Below are positions 42,743 to 53,654 of a stretch of 64,000 bases of DNA, piece after piece. The stretch's first letter is position 1; the number at the start of each line of letters is the position of its first letter. The notes beneath the pieces were generated by a model, which made no database searches, was not told the origin of the DNA, and saw only the letters and a program-made list of their open reading frames with translations. Both the position numbers and the translations under genes were made by a program. The stretch spans positions 124,001 to 188,000 of the forward strand of contig NZ_JACCCY010000001.1 in assembly GCF_013409575.1 (NCBI RefSeq), given 5' to 3'. This DNA comes from Macellibacteroides fermentans. Its GTDB lineage: Bacteria; Bacteroidota; Bacteroidia; Bacteroidales; Tannerellaceae.

Positions 42743-43360
42743 TTAAATTTTAATCCCTGAGAAACTCATGAAGGCAATACCCATCAAACCTGTAATAATG
42801 AAGGTTATTCCTAATCCCTTTAGAGGTTTGGGTACGTCGGAGTATTGCAGTTTTTCGCGTATGGCTGCCATACCTACAATTGCCAACAGCCATCCAATAC
42901 CTGAACCAAAACCATAAGCTGTCGCAATGCCTACATTTGGGAATGCTTTCTGTTGCATAAATAAAGATCCACCTAATATTGCACAGTTTACAGCAATAAG
43001 AGGTAGAAATATTCCTAATGAGGCATATAACGAAGGAGCATACTTCTCTACAACCATCTCAACAAGTTGTACAAAAGAAGCAATAACTGCGATAAATATA
43101 ATTAATGAAAGAAAACTTAAATTAATTGAGCCAAAATCTGCCCCTAACCAAGATAGAGCTCCTTCTTTCAAAACATAATTTTCGAGCATGTAATTGATTG
43201 GTAAGGTACACACTAATACAAATGTTACTGCTATACCTAATCCTAAAGCGGTTTTTACATTCTTTGAAACAGCCAAATATGAACACATGCCTAAATAATA
43301 AGCAAAGATCATATTGTCAACAAAGATAGCCCGGAGGATTGTACTTAATAATTGTTCCAT
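42743..43360 (-). CDS. nqrE: Na+-translocating NADH:quinone reductase subunit E
   Basis: A 205-residue six-helix membrane subunit, with AIFVDNMIFAYYLGMCSYLAVSK (about 12-34) and VNCAILGGSLF (about 118-128), each carrying one of the conserved cysteines that hold the intramembrane iron centre together with NqrD. Normal length. Confidence 0.96.
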   Translation of the reverse strand: MEQLLSTILRAIFVDNMIFAYYLGMCSYLAVSKNVKTALGLGIAVTFVLVCTLPINYMLENYVLKEGALSWLGADFGSINLSFLSLIIFIAVIASFVQLVEMVVEKYAPSLYASLGIFLPLIAVNCAILGGSLFMQQKAFPNVGIATAYGFGSGIGWLLAIVGMAAIREKLQYSDVPKPLKGLGITFIITGLMGIAFMSFSGIKI

Positions 43361-43384
43361 TCTATTCCTGTTTTTGAGTTAGAA

Positions 43385-44014
43385 TTAATTTTCCTGAAGG
43401 TCCTTGTTTCTGGAACGATGAACCCAAATAATTACGGCAACGGTAATAAGAGCCATTGGAGGCAAAATCATCAATCCGTTGTTAACGTATCCAAAATCGT
43501 AAACGGCCTGTGGTATAACATGATAGCCGAAAAGAGTACCAGAACCAAGTAATTCGCGGAAGAAACCAACGATTACAAGAATTATACCATATCCCAAGCC
43601 ATTACCAACTCCATCAAGAAAAGACTCCCATGGTCCGTTACCTAAAGCAAAAGCTTCGATACGTCCCATCAAAATACAGTTCGTAATAATAAGTCCCACA
43701 AAAACAGAAAGCTGTTTATTTACATCATACGCAAACGCTTTTAGAACCTCACTTACAATGGTAACCAATGCAGCGATAACTACAAGTTGAACTATTATTC
43801 GGATTCTGTTAGGGATTGTATTACGAAGCAAAGAGATTATTACATTTGCAAAAGCAACTACAGCAGTTACTGAAATAGCCATTACAAGCGAAGGTTCTAG
43901 CTTGGATGTTACTGCCAATGCTGAGCAAATACCAAGCATCTGAACCACAACAGGATTGTTCTTACTCAGCGGGCCGAGTAATATTTGCTTATTTTTATTA
44001 GTTAATATTCCCAT
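43385..44014 (-). CDS. nqrD: Na+-translocating NADH:quinone reductase subunit D
   Basis: A 209-residue six-helix membrane subunit, with PVVVQMLGICSALAVTSK (about 21-38) and LIITNCILMGRIEAFA (about 107-122) holding the conserved cysteines that pair with those of NqrE. Starts 4 nt after nqrC. Confidence 0.96.
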   Translation of the reverse strand: MGILTNKNKQILLGPLSKNNPVVVQMLGICSALAVTSKLEPSLVMAISVTAVVAFANVIISLLRNTIPNRIRIIVQLVVIAALVTIVSEVLKAFAYDVNKQLSVFVGLIITNCILMGRIEAFALGNGPWESFLDGVGNGLGYGIILVIVGFFRELLGSGTLFGYHVIPQAVYDFGYVNNGLMILPPMALITVAVIIWVHRSRNKDLQEN

Positions 44015-44018
44015 TTCC

Positions 44019-44708
44019 TTACTGTTTTTGTGAGGTTAAAAACTTAATATACCCACCCATACTAGTTAGAATCATTTGATTTACACCCTGGCTTGTAATC
44101 GTTCCGCCAGAGATTCCATCAACGTAATCTTGTCCTTCTGCAGTTTTTCCGGGTTTTACAATCGCAATGGATTTAAATTCTCCAGCTTCATTAAATAACT
44201 TCTTATCGTAAAATTCTTTGCTAAAGAAAGATTGAGTTATTTCTGCTCCCAGACCCGGAGTTTCTCCCTGATGACTAAAGTCTGCGCCATACACTGTGCT
44301 TTTATCTTCATTAACAGACATATATCCCCAAAGTGGTCCCCAAAGACCGGCGCCACTCATTGCCATGATATATTTAGTTTCTCCATCAATAGATGCAACA
44401 AATACAGGTAAAGCTTCTTTTGAAGCAAAAGCTTTCACGTAATCGGTTGAAAAAGCGTCTCCTTCAACTTGTTTGCCATTTTCATCTACAAGATAAGACT
44501 CCTTGATAAGACTCTTAAACGTTGCTTCAGCATCTGCCGCAGTAGTTTGAACGCGTACAGAACGAAGAATCTGCATCATTTTATCTATATCTTCATTTTT
44601 CTTTTGGTAGCTTCTGAGCGATTGTGATGTAAGGGCTAACCCTAACGCAACAAGTATCACCATTACAGAAGCGTATACTATAGTATATAAATTACTATCT
44701 CTATTCAT
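44019..44708 (-). CDS. nqrC: Na+-translocating NADH:quinone reductase subunit C
   Basis: A 229-residue subunit with one N-terminal helix and a periplasmic FMN domain. The flavinylation motif is DGISGGTITS with T203 as the FMN acceptor (consensus SGAT; here a glycine replaces alanine before the threonine). ApbE, encoded at the start of this window, attaches the FMN. QGETPGLGAEI near 147-157 is also conserved. Confidence 0.96.
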   Translation of the reverse strand: MNRDSNLYTIVYASVMVILVALGLALTSQSLRSYQKKNEDIDKMMQILRSVRVQTTAADAEATFKSLIKESYLVDENGKQVEGDAFSTDYVKAFASKEALPVFVASIDGETKYIMAMSGAGLWGPLWGYMSVNEDKSTVYGADFSHQGETPGLGAEITQSFFSKEFYDKKLFNEAGEFKSIAIVKPGKTAEGQDYVDGISGGTITSQGVNQMILTSMGGYIKFLTSQKQ

Positions 44709-44728
44709 ATTACTGTATTTTTATAGAT

Positions 44729-45931
44729 TTACTTTGTTGCTCGCTTCAAACGACGCTTAATATTAGAATCAACTACGTAAAAGTCGATTAGAGGAGCAAA
44801 TACATTTAATAAAAGAATTGCCAACATCATTCCCTCTGGATAACCGGGATTCAATACGCGAATAAAAATCGCCATGAAACCAATTAAGAAACCATAAATG
44901 TACTTGCCTGTTTCTGTTCTTGCTGAAGTAACAGGATCGGTAGCCATAAACACAGCTCCGAAAGCAAATCCTCCTAATAAAAGGTGGTCTAATGGAGATA
45001 CATTCATTGCAGCGGTAGTTCCGATAAGGTTAAAGATAGCAGCCATAAATGCACCACCAACAAATACTGAAAGAATTGTTTTCCAACTTCCAATACCTGT
45101 CCAAATCAGTATTACTGCACCAAGAAGGATGGCTAAAACAGATGTTTCACCAATTGACCCGGGAATCAGGCCCAGAAACATATCGAATGAAGATAATGAA
45201 TTTCCAAGAATACCTGTCATATGTGCATCAGACGTAGTTGCTGTTGCTACTTGTCCCAGTGGTGTGGCTCCAGAAAATCCGTCAATTATATTTCCTGCAC
45301 CAAGGCCAAAAGTACTATCGGTACGTACAAATACTTTTTCTCCAGACATTGCAGCCGGATATGCAAAAAATAAAAATGCACGTGTAACAAGAGCTACATT
45401 AAAGATGTTATAACCTGTTCCTCCAAATACTTCCTTTGCAAAAACAACCGCAAATGCTGTAGCAACTGCAATCATCCAAAGAGGAGTGTCGATGGGCACA
45501 ATCATCGGTATAAGCATACCTGAAACAAGGAATCCTTCCTGTATTTCGTGTCCTTTAACCTGGGCAATGGCAAATTCGATGCCAAGGCCAACTACATACG
45601 ATACTATAATTTTAGGCAATACAGCCAGAAATCCAAAAATAAATGTCATGATAAATCCCGGATCTGCTCCAATCGCAAGATTGTGCTGGTATCCGATATT
45701 ATACATACCAAAAAGCAAAGCAGGCATCAAAGCGAGAATAACCACTGTCATGGTACGCTTTGAATCCACACTATCGTGAATGTGCACTCCGGATTTTGAA
45801 GTATGGTTAGGAACGAATAAGAACGTTTCAAAACCTTCAAATACAGAATGGAACATCGCCAGCTTTCCGCCCTTCTCAAAGTTAGGCTTAATCGTGTTGA
45901 GATAATTCCTTAACGCTTTCAATGTATTCAA
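44729..45931 (-). CDS. nqrB: Na+-translocating NADH:quinone reductase subunit B
   Basis: A 400-residue membrane subunit with about ten helices. FMN is attached at T223 in DGFSGATPLG. It bears the quinone-reducing riboflavin/FMN site and contributes to the Na+ channel. No ATG is available at the conserved N-terminus: initiation must use TTG at 45931 (MNTLKALRNYL) or, more like relatives, TTG at 45922 (MKALRNYL). Starts 12 or 21 nt after the nqrA stop. Confidence 0.95.
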   Translation of the reverse strand: MNTLKALRNYLNTIKPNFEKGGKLAMFHSVFEGFETFLFVPNHTSKSGVHIHDSVDSKRTMTVVILALMPALLFGMYNIGYQHNLAIGADPGFIMTFIFGFLAVLPKIIVSYVVGLGIEFAIAQVKGHEIQEGFLVSGMLIPMIVPIDTPLWMIAVATAFAVVFAKEVFGGTGYNIFNVALVTRAFLFFAYPAAMSGEKVFVRTDSTFGLGAGNIIDGFSGATPLGQVATATTSDAHMTGILGNSLSSFDMFLGLIPGSIGETSVLAILLGAVILIWTGIGSWKTILSVFVGGAFMAAIFNLIGTTAAMNVSPLDHLLLGGFAFGAVFMATDPVTSARTETGKYIYGFLIGFMAIFIRVLNPGYPEGMMLAILLLNVFAPLIDFYVVDSNIKRRLKRATK

Positions 45932-45943
45932 TTTTTAATGTTG

Positions 45944-47293
45944 TTAAATCATTTCCTTGTGTAACATATCTAATCCTTCGCGAACAATTTTTTGAAGTTC
46001 TATCTTAGAAGTGTCTACAAACTCACAAAGAGCAAAATCTTCAGGTGCGACTTCATAAATACCCAGATTTTCCATCTTGTCGATATCGAAGGCAATAATT
46101 GCCTTGATCAGATACTCGGGTAAGATGTCCATCGGAAATACTTTATCGTACTCGTTAGACATAATCATAGCTCTCTTTCCACCTCTGATACGGGCATCAA
46201 TGATATACTCTTTATTTTTTCCACCAAGTAACCAAGAAAAGTAAGTGCGGCTTGCACTAAATTTATCTAGTCCAGGTGTAGCCCATCCAAAGAATTCATC
46301 GTTGTCATCTCCTTCCGGAATTACAGTAATCTGATTGTCGTATGCTCCCAGATAGTCGGTTTTAGAAACTTTAGTTCCAACCAATACATTTCCGCTGATA
46401 ATACGGATGTGATTGTTCGATAATATTTTATTACCAACAATACTTTCGATAGTACAACCCGCGATCGCTTTAACATATCCTCTTTCAGTTGTTTCAGAAC
46501 CAGTTATGGCAACAAGTCTGGAGAAATCGGCAATTCCTTTGTTAAACAAACGGCCAATCAGAATGACATCCGTAGGTAAAACAGTCCAAACCACTTCTCC
46601 TTTATTTACTGGCTTAACATTGTTTATCTGCACCCCTACGTTTCCTGCCGGATGCGGGCCTTCAACTTCAATTACTTCTACGTTTTTTGCAACAACAGAA
46701 GAACCTTTTCGTACACCCAGGTATACTTTGCCCACAGTAAGTTTTGCCAGTGCATCTAATCCTGTCTGAAAATCAGTTTCCTGACCTTTCAGAATAAAAT
46801 CAAAATTAGGAGCTAATGGAGCTGAGAAGAATGATGAAACAAAAATGTCGCGTGGCGAATCGGAGGGCGAAGCCACGATATCGTAAGGGCGTTGCTTAAT
46901 AAAGGGCCAGATTCCTGCTTGCAGGATAGACTCCTTTATCGCTTCTGCATTTAAAGAAGCAACATTTTTTTTGCCAAACTCTTCATACTCAATCTGCGCA
47001 TCCGCTGTTACCACGATGCTAAGCAGTTTGCGTTTTTCTCCTCTGTTAACGGCTGTAACTTCACCACTAACAGGCGAAACAAACTTGATTTCGGGGCGGT
47101 TCTTATCAATTATCAATACAGAACCGGCTTTGACTTTGTCTCCTACTTTAGCAACAACTTTCGGGAAAACACCGTTAAAATGGTCGGGAATAATAGCATA
47201 GCTATTTGATTTTCCGCCGGTTAACAATACTTCCGAAGCTTTACCTTTCAGATTAATGTCTAAACCCTTTTTAATCTTTATCACATTTGCCAT
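45944..47293 (-). CDS. nqrA: Na+-translocating NADH:quinone reductase subunit A
   Basis: A 449-residue cytoplasmic subunit that begins IKIKKGLDINLKGKA, the NqrA signature, with GPHPAGNVGVQI (about 214-225) also conserved. It binds quinone and completes the complex. First gene of the operon; the -7 box lies 34 nt upstream. Nqr couples NADH oxidation by menaquinone to Na+ export. Confidence 0.97.
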   Translation of the reverse strand: MANVIKIKKGLDINLKGKASEVLLTGGKSNSYAIIPDHFNGVFPKVVAKVGDKVKAGSVLIIDKNRPEIKFVSPVSGEVTAVNRGEKRKLLSIVVTADAQIEYEEFGKKNVASLNAEAIKESILQAGIWPFIKQRPYDIVASPSDSPRDIFVSSFFSAPLAPNFDFILKGQETDFQTGLDALAKLTVGKVYLGVRKGSSVVAKNVEVIEVEGPHPAGNVGVQINNVKPVNKGEVVWTVLPTDVILIGRLFNKGIADFSRLVAITGSETTERGYVKAIAGCTIESIVGNKILSNNHIRIISGNVLVGTKVSKTDYLGAYDNQITVIPEGDDNDEFFGWATPGLDKFSASRTYFSWLLGGKNKEYIIDARIRGGKRAMIMSNEYDKVFPMDILPEYLIKAIIAFDIDKMENLGIYEVAPEDFALCEFVDTSKIELQKIVREGLDMLHKEMI

Positions 47294-47326
47294 GATACAA
47301 GTAAAATTGTTTATGTGTAATTTCCC

Positions 47327-47335
47327 GCAAAAGTA
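47327..47335 (-). promoter_or_regulatory. nqr operon -7 box
   Basis: Minus strand TACTTTTGC, full consensus, with a leader of about 28 nt. Confidence 0.65.
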
Positions 47336-47392
47336 AATAAATTTTTTATGCTTTATAGCAGGAAAGTAGAAATAAATAGAGAAATAATTCCA

Positions 47393-47401
47393 TAATTTTG
47401 C
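47393..47401 (+). promoter_or_regulatory. -7 box for the T9SS plug gene
   Basis: TAATTTTGC, full consensus, 48 nt upstream of the ATG. Confidence 0.6.
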
Positions 47402-47448
47402 ACCCAGTTAGAACGTGACTTTAGGGTTTCTTTAAAACATAATTTAAA

Positions 47449-48708
47449 ATGAAACGATTCGAATTATTTGTACTGATTTTAAGCTTTTTATTTGTAACGG
47501 GCAATTGTCAGGAAACTTATTGCACGGAGGTTAAACATAAACAAATAAAAACGTTGCAGGTTAAAGTTCAAGGCGAAACTTTTTCCGCTCCTGTAATAGA
47601 GTTGAATAGCGGAAAGGTTATCGAAATTAATTTCGATGCTTTAAGTCACGGCTATGGAAGGTATGCGTACACTATTACCCATTGCAATGCGGACTGGACT
47701 CCTTCTGTCCTATCATCGCTGGAATATATGAGCGGCTTTCAGAATTTATCCATAGATGATTTTGCCAATTCGCTCAACACAACTACTTTCTACACCAATT
47801 ACAGGTTGTTTTTGCCAAACAACGACATCAAATTCAAGGTTTCCGGTAATTATGTTGTAAAGGTTTATAATGAAGACCGGCCAAAGGATATTGTTTTTAC
47901 TGCTTGCTTTTCTATTGTAGAGCCAAAAGTGAACGTTGCAGCGACTGTAAGTTCGAATACAGACATCGACGTTAATAAGGAGCATCAACAGATTGGTTTT
48001 GAAATTGTACATCCAAATTATGAAATCACAGCTCCTCAATCTGATTTGAAAGTACAGATCTATCAAAACAATAGATGTGACAATATGGTGAAAAATATAC
48101 AACCATTAACCATAGCTAAAGATCGTATTATTTATCAGTTTAATAGGGATTTAATATTTGAAGCTGGTAACGAATATAGAAGAATTGAATTTTTAAGTAA
48201 CAAATACAATGGTATGGGGGTACAGCGGATTCAGTTTCATCGCCCCTATTATCATATTGATCTCTATCCTGATAAAGTGCGTAGCGATAAACCTTACTTA
48301 TACGATCAGGATCAAAACGGACAATACGTTATACGAAGTTCGCAGGTTGAAGATCCGGATACCGAGGCCGATTATTATATTGTACACTTCTCTCTGGCTT
48401 CAAAACCAATTGGAAATGGGAATATACATATTTCGGGAAATTTGTTTAATAATGTATTGAATGAAAATAGCCGTATGGAGTATAATGAAGATGACCGACA
48501 ATACGAAAAATCGGTTTTATTAAAACAAGGAACCTATAATTATCAGTATCTTTTTGTTCCAGACGGACAGCAAAAAGGAGAAACAGCTCCTGTTGAAGGC
48601 AACTTTAGTCAGACGTCCAATGAATACCGAATTATGGTTTACCACAGACCTTTTGGCTCGAAGTTCGATAAATTGATTGCCGTAAAAAGGATTAACTTCC
48701 CGGAATAA
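47449..48708 (+). CDS. Type IX secretion system plug protein (DUF5103)
   Basis: A 419-residue exported protein with a signal peptide of about 20 residues. Matches the DUF5103/T9SS plug family: GYGRYAYTITHCNADWTPS near 71-89, then PYHIDLYPDKVRSDKPYLYDQDQNGQYVIRS (split blocks around 265-300), and FGSKFDKLIAVKRI at the end. In Flavobacterium the plug closes the periplasmic side of the SprA translocon channel, so it implies a T9SS elsewhere in the genome. Single gene with its own promoter and a shared terminator. Confidence 0.88.
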   Translation: MKRFELFVLILSFLFVTGNCQETYCTEVKHKQIKTLQVKVQGETFSAPVIELNSGKVIEINFDALSHGYGRYAYTITHCNADWTPSVLSSLEYMSGFQNLSIDDFANSLNTTTFYTNYRLFLPNNDIKFKVSGNYVVKVYNEDRPKDIVFTACFSIVEPKVNVAATVSSNTDIDVNKEHQQIGFEIVHPNYEITAPQSDLKVQIYQNNRCDNMVKNIQPLTIAKDRIIYQFNRDLIFEAGNEYRRIEFLSNKYNGMGVQRIQFHRPYYHIDLYPDKVRSDKPYLYDQDQNGQYVIRSSQVEDPDTEADYYIVHFSLASKPIGNGNIHISGNLFNNVLNENSRMEYNEDDRQYEKSVLLKQGTYNYQYLFVPDGQQKGETAPVEGNFSQTSNEYRIMVYHRPFGSKFDKLIAVKRINFPE

Positions 48709-48712
48709 TCAG

Positions 48713-48758
48713 AAAAAAAGGAATGTAACTGGTATACACCAGAAACATTCCTTTTTTT
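48713..48758. terminator. Bidirectional terminator between plug and gltA genes
   Basis: AAAAAAAGGAATG pairs with CATTCCTTTTTTT around an inner CTGGT/ACCAG stem, between convergent genes; T runs on both strands. Confidence 0.88.
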
Positions 48759-48778
48759 ATAGCTTAGATGCTAACGAA

Positions 48779-50131
48779 TCAGATTCTTTCGTTGATAGGA
48801 ACATACGGACGTTCTTCCAATACATTCTTGTAAGCCGGACGAATAATACGTTTCCCTTCAAAATTAAGCTCTTCGATACGGTGTGCCGTCCATCCTACAA
48901 TACGAGACATTGCAAAGAGTGGCGTGTATATTTCCTGAGGCAGACCTATCATTTCGTATACGAACCCAGAATAAAAATCTACATTAGACGATACCCGTTT
49001 GCCGGATTTGTTTCCTTTAAAATTAGAGAATGTCTCAATAGCTCTGTCCTCCAGTAATTCCAAGAAAGCAAACTCCTCTTCGCGGCCTTTTTCTTTAGCA
49101 AGATCCCTTGCCAGCTCTTTAAGCAGTATAGCACGGGGGTCTGAAATTGTATAAACAGCATGGCCGATACCGTATATCAAACCCGATTTATCGTATACTT
49201 CCTTACGGAGCATACAGTTGAAATATTTATCTATTTCCTTAACGCTTTTCCAGTCACCGATATTCTCTTTCAGATGATTAAACATGTCTACAACCTGTAG
49301 ATTGGCGCCACCGTGAAGCGGTCCCTTCAAAGACCCTATACCTGCAGCAATCGCCGAGTAGGTATCTGTGCCTGTAGAACTTGTTACGCGTACTGTAAAT
49401 GTAGAGTTGTTACCTCCTCCGTGTTCTGCCTGTAAAACCAACAATAAATCTAATGTGCGTGCCTCTAGCTCTGTATAATCCTTTTTAAGCATAAACAAGA
49501 AGTTTTCTGCTATGGAAAGATTTTCTTTCGGGTGACGGATGTGCAATGATCTTCCTTGAGTACTATGTCTGAAGATATTATATGCATAAGCAATAATCGT
49601 GGGGAACTTTGAAATCAGCTGGATAGACTGACGCATCAGATTGTCTCTGGATGTATCGTCCGGGTTTGGATCGAATGTGTACATTTCCAATACACTCCGG
49701 GCAAGGATGTTCATAATGTTCTGTCCTTCAAGATCCAAAATATTCATCGTTGTTTTTTGCTCGAGAGGCATATTTTCATTGATTAATTCAAGAAAAGCAT
49801 CTAGCTCTTCTTTATCCGGCAGATTGCCCGATAACAACAAATAGGCTACCTCTTCGAACCCGAAGCGTTTATCAGCTATCAATCCGTGAACAATATCTTC
49901 AACGTCAAGTCCGCGATAAAATAATTTACCAGGAATGGCTTTTAAGCCTCCTTCCGGCATACGTTCGTAACCAACTACATTTCCGATTTTCGTAAGTCCC
50001 ACAAGAACACCCGATCCGTCTTCGTTTCTTAGTCCTCGTTTAACGTTGAATTGAGTAAATAACTCATTTTCAATCTTACATGACGACTTTATAGTTTCTG
50101 ATAGCTTGTAGATAATATATTCCTTTTTCAT
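48779..50131 (-). CDS. gltA: Citrate synthase
   Basis: A 450-residue citrate synthase of the long Bacteroides type. Active-site residues visible: H237 in QAEHGGG, H273 in GPLHGGAN, H324 in GIGHAVY and D385 in SNVDFYSG. Condenses oxaloacetate with acetyl-CoA. Third gene of the acn-icd-gltA operon, 3 nt after icd. The N-terminal about 40 residues replace the NADH-binding domain of E. coli GltA. Confidence 0.95.
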   Translation of the reverse strand: MKKEYIIYKLSETIKSSCKIENELFTQFNVKRGLRNEDGSGVLVGLTKIGNVVGYERMPEGGLKAIPGKLFYRGLDVEDIVHGLIADKRFGFEEVAYLLLSGNLPDKEELDAFLELINENMPLEQKTTMNILDLEGQNIMNILARSVLEMYTFDPNPDDTSRDNLMRQSIQLISKFPTIIAYAYNIFRHSTQGRSLHIRHPKENLSIAENFLFMLKKDYTELEARTLDLLLVLQAEHGGGNNSTFTVRVTSSTGTDTYSAIAAGIGSLKGPLHGGANLQVVDMFNHLKENIGDWKSVKEIDKYFNCMLRKEVYDKSGLIYGIGHAVYTISDPRAILLKELARDLAKEKGREEEFAFLELLEDRAIETFSNFKGNKSGKRVSSNVDFYSGFVYEMIGLPQEIYTPLFAMSRIVGWTAHRIEELNFEGKRIIRPAYKNVLEERPYVPINERI

Positions 50132-50134
50132 GTC

Positions 50135-51400
50135 TCACATATTTATTAGTTGGTTGATACAATTACGAAATTCAGTTGTTGAAAGTGTTTTCCCTTTATC
50201 CATAAATCGGGCAAGATCGTGTGTTGCTTCGCCTTTTTCAAAAGCTGATTCCATAGCATCAACAATTAATTTGGCAGCTTCGTTCCAGCCGATGTACTCT
50301 AAAAGCATAACGGACGATAATAACAAAGAGGATGGATTAACCACGTTCTTACCAGCAATACCCGGAGCTGTTCCATGGGTGGCTTCAAAAATGGCATGTC
50401 CTGTCTGATAATTGATATTTGCTCCCGGAGCTATGCCGATTCCTCCAACCATAGCAGCAAGCTGATCGGATATATAATCTCCATTAAGATTCAGCGTAGC
50501 AATTACCGAATACTCCTCCGGAATAAGCAGCGTGTTCTGTAAAAAGGCATCAGCTATAACATCTTTAATGATTACCCTGCCCTCTTTTACGGCATTTTCT
50601 AACGCTTTGTTTGCGGCAGCTTCTCCCTCGTTCTTTTTAATAGTATCATATTGAGGCATTGTAAACGTTTGTGCTGCAAATTCATTTTCAGCAACAGCAT
50701 ATCCCCATAATTTAAATCCACCTTCTGTAAACTTCATAATATTGCCCTTGTGGACAAGCGTTACACTTGGTAATTTATTTGTGATTGCAAATTCGATTGC
50801 CGAACGTACCAATCGCTGTGTTCCTTCAACGGAAACCGGTTTAACACCAAAAGAAGATGTCTCAGGGAAACGGACTTTCTTTACGCCCATCTCCTCTGTA
50901 AGGAATTTAAGGAATTTTGCTGCTTCGGGAGTTCCTTGCTGCCATTCGATTCCGGCATAGATATCTTCCGTATTTTCACGGAAAATAAACATATCTACCT
51001 TCTGAGGTTCTTTAACCGGAGATACGACCCCTTTAAACCATCGAACCGGACGAAGACATACATACAGATCCAGTTCTTGTCTTAAAGCAACATTCAGCGA
51101 ACGAATACCTCCTCCGATAGGAGTAGTAAGCGGACCTTTTATACCCACTAAATATTCTCTGAATGCCTCCATTGTATCCTCTGGAAGCCAATTCCCGGTA
51201 AGATTAAAGGCCTTCTCTCCTGCCAGAACTTCCTTCCAAAGGATTTCCCGCTTTCCATTATAGGCTTTTTTTATGGCACTATTTACAATAGACTGGCAAA
51301 CCGGGGTTATTTCTGCACCAACACCATCTCCTTCTATAAAAGGGATCGTAACTTTATCCGGCACCAACAGCTTGTCGTTTTGTTTTGTAATCTTATTCAT
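50135..51400 (-). CDS. icd: Isocitrate dehydrogenase, NADP-type
   Basis: A 421-residue dimeric isocitrate dehydrogenase of the E. coli Icd type. [25 protein letters not shown] (split across about 89-115) contains the substrate serine and arginines; [19 protein letters not shown] (about 303-321) is the metal-binding block. Gives 2-oxoglutarate and NADPH. Starts 7 nt after the acn stop. Confidence 0.95.
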   Translation of the reverse strand: MNKITKQNDKLLVPDKVTIPFIEGDGVGAEITPVCQSIVNSAIKKAYNGKREILWKEVLAGEKAFNLTGNWLPEDTMEAFREYLVGIKGPLTTPIGGGIRSLNVALRQELDLYVCLRPVRWFKGVVSPVKEPQKVDMFIFRENTEDIYAGIEWQQGTPEAAKFLKFLTEEMGVKKVRFPETSSFGVKPVSVEGTQRLVRSAIEFAITNKLPSVTLVHKGNIMKFTEGGFKLWGYAVAENEFAAQTFTMPQYDTIKKNEGEAAANKALENAVKEGRVIIKDVIADAFLQNTLLIPEEYSVIATLNLNGDYISDQLAAMVGGIGIAPGANINYQTGHAIFEATHGTAPGIAGKNVVNPSSLLLSSVMLLEYIGWNEAAKLIVDAMESAFEKGEATHDLARFMDKGKTLSTTEFRNCINQLINM

Positions 51401-51407
51401 TATTCTT

Positions 51408-53654
51408 TTATTTTGTAACGTTTAGTGCTGAACCTGCTTTAAACCATTCTATTTGCATTTCATTATAAGTATGAACTACTTCAAAGGATTCTTGTGTACC
51501 ATCTGCGTGATAAAGGATGGCTGTTAGATTCTTATTAGGAGCAAACGAGCGCAAGCCAACAATTGAAATATGATCGTTTTCTCTTATTTTATCGTAATCC
51601 GACTTATTGTTAAACGTTACTGCCAGCATACCTTGTTTCTTTAAATTGGTTTCATGGATACGGGCAAACGATTTTGCCAAAATTACTTTCACATTCAAGA
51701 AGCGAGGCTCCATTGCAGCGTGTTCTCTGGAAGATCCTTCTCCATAATTTTCTTCAGCAACAACAATGGATGATATTCCTTTGGCTTTGTATTGCTTGGC
51801 AACGGATGACACAGCTTCGTATCCACCGTTAAGCTGATTCAAGACTGCATTTGTCTTTCCGTTAAAAGCGTTGACAGCTCCCATTAACATATTATCGGAA
51901 ATATTCTCTAAATGACCTCTGAAGCGTAACCAGGGACCAGCCATCGAAATATGGTCTGTTGTACATTTTCCTTCAGCTTTAATGAGTAGCGGCATTTCCA
52001 ACAGATCGTTTCCGTCCCAGGAAGCAAAAGGTTTAAGAACCTGCAGACGGGCAGATTCAGGATTGATCTTAATTTCAGTTTTCTTTTCTCCCGGAGCTAT
52101 ATAACCATTGTCTTCTACTGCAAAGCCATTGGGCGGAAAGTCGGTACCCTTGGGTTCCTGAAGCATAATTTGTTCGCCTGCCTCATTTACGAGAGTATCT
52201 GTAAGCGGATTGAAACAGAGATCTCCTGCAATAGTTAAAGCCATTGTAAGTTCCGGGGAAGCTACAAACGCATGCGTATTCGGATTTCCATCAGCTCTTT
52301 TGGCAAAATTCCGGTTAAATGAAGTTACTATCGAGTTCTTCCGTGTGTTGTCGTCTGTATGTCTTTTCCATTGACCGATACATGGTCCACAGGCATTAGC
52401 CATTATTACAGCACCTATATTCTCGAATGAAGCTAAAAGCCCGTCTCTGTCGGCAGTATATCTGATCTGTTCCGATCCCGGGTTGATAATCAGCTGAGCT
52501 GCAACTTTTAATTTATCACTGTAAGCCTGACGGGCAATAGAGGCTGCTCTGCTTAAATCTTGATATGAAGAGTTTGTACACGAGCCGATCAGCCCCACTT
52601 CCATTTTGCGTGGATAACCATTTTCCTTTACTTTTGCGGCAAATTCAGAAATCGGAGTGGCTGCATCGGGAGTAAAAGGACCATTAATATGTGGTTCTAA
52701 TGCAGAAAGATCAATTTCGATTACCCTGTCGTAATACTCTTCGGGATTTTCAATTACTTCCGGATCAGGTTTAAGATAAGATTCAATAGCATCTGCCATT
52801 AGGGCAATTTCTTCTCGGTTGGTAGCCTTTAAATAGGCTGACATCTGATTATCATAAGGGAAAAGGGATGTTGTTGCTCCAACCTCTGCTCCCATATTGC
52901 AAATTGTCGCTTTTCCAGTAGCAGAAATAGAAGCTGTACCTTCACCAAAATACTCTATAATAGCATTTGTTCCTCCTTTAACAGTAAGAATCCCTGCTAA
53001 TTTAAGGATTACATCTTTAGGAGACGCCCATCCGTTTAGTCTTCCTGTAAGTTTTACGCCAATTAGTTTAGGCATCTTTAACTCCCATTCCATACCAGTC
53101 ATAACGTCTACAGCGTCGGCTCCACCCACACCAATAGCAACCATACCAAGTCCTCCGGCATTAGGGGTATGGGAATCCGTTCCTACCATCATTCCTCCGG
53201 GAAAAGCATAATTTTCCAAAACAACCTGATGAATAATACCAGCACCCGGTTTCCAAAAACCTATTCCGAAATTTGCGGAAACACTGCTAAGAAAGTCGTA
53301 AACCTCTTTATTGCTTTCGTTTGCAGTATTCATATCCGTTTTTGCACCCAAGTCTGCTTGTATCAAATGATCGCAGTGAACTGTTGCAGGAACAGCAGAT
53401 TTGTCTTTACCTGCGTTCATAAACTGCAGCAAGGCCATTTGAGCTGTGGCATCCTGCATTGCAACACGATCTGGTCGGAAATTTACGTAATCAATACCTC
53501 GTTTAAAACTCTTTAAATCCTCTTGATTGAAAAGATGCGCATATAAGATTTTTTCAGCAAGCGTCATAGATTTACCAACGCTTTGTTTAGAACGCTCTAC
53601 CCTGCTCCCAAAAGAGGCGTAGAATTTTTTTAGCATTTCAATATCAAATATCAT
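51408..53654 (-). CDS. acnA: Aconitate hydratase
   Basis: A 748-residue aconitase of the mitochondrial-like type. Cluster cysteines are in [11 protein letters not shown] and [10 protein letters not shown]; the swivel-domain [16 protein letters not shown] is intact. The ATG at 53654 ([14 protein letters not shown]) is chosen because relatives begin this way; the longer frame starts at a TTG. Isomerises citrate to isocitrate. First gene of acn-icd-gltA, the oxidative branch that supplies 2-oxoglutarate for glutamate. No clear -7 box found upstream. Confidence 0.95.
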   Translation of the reverse strand: MIFDIEMLKKFYASFGSRVERSKQSVGKSMTLAEKILYAHLFNQEDLKSFKRGIDYVNFRPDRVAMQDATAQMALLQFMNAGKDKSAVPATVHCDHLIQADLGAKTDMNTANESNKEVYDFLSSVSANFGIGFWKPGAGIIHQVVLENYAFPGGMMVGTDSHTPNAGGLGMVAIGVGGADAVDVMTGMEWELKMPKLIGVKLTGRLNGWASPKDVILKLAGILTVKGGTNAIIEYFGEGTASISATGKATICNMGAEVGATTSLFPYDNQMSAYLKATNREEIALMADAIESYLKPDPEVIENPEEYYDRVIEIDLSALEPHINGPFTPDAATPISEFAAKVKENGYPRKMEVGLIGSCTNSSYQDLSRAASIARQAYSDKLKVAAQLIINPGSEQIRYTADRDGLLASFENIGAVIMANACGPCIGQWKRHTDDNTRKNSIVTSFNRNFAKRADGNPNTHAFVASPELTMALTIAGDLCFNPLTDTLVNEAGEQIMLQEPKGTDFPPNGFAVEDNGYIAPGEKKTEIKINPESARLQVLKPFASWDGNDLLEMPLLIKAEGKCTTDHISMAGPWLRFRGHLENISDNMLMGAVNAFNGKTNAVLNQLNGGYEAVSSVAKQYKAKGISSIVVAEENYGEGSSREHAAMEPRFLNVKVILAKSFARIHETNLKKQGMLAVTFNNKSDYDKIRENDHISIVGLRSFAPNKNLTAILYHADGTQESFEVVHTYNEMQIEWFKAGSALNVTK

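Noticed and set aside
44898-45413. 171-residue plus-strand frame within nqrB
   Set aside because: Antisense to a strongly conserved gene; proline/threonine-rich composition typical of the complement of membrane-helix codons.
47746-48102. 118-residue minus-strand frame inside the T9SS plug gene
   Set aside because: Antisense shadow; the plus-strand gene has full family similarity, a promoter and a terminator.
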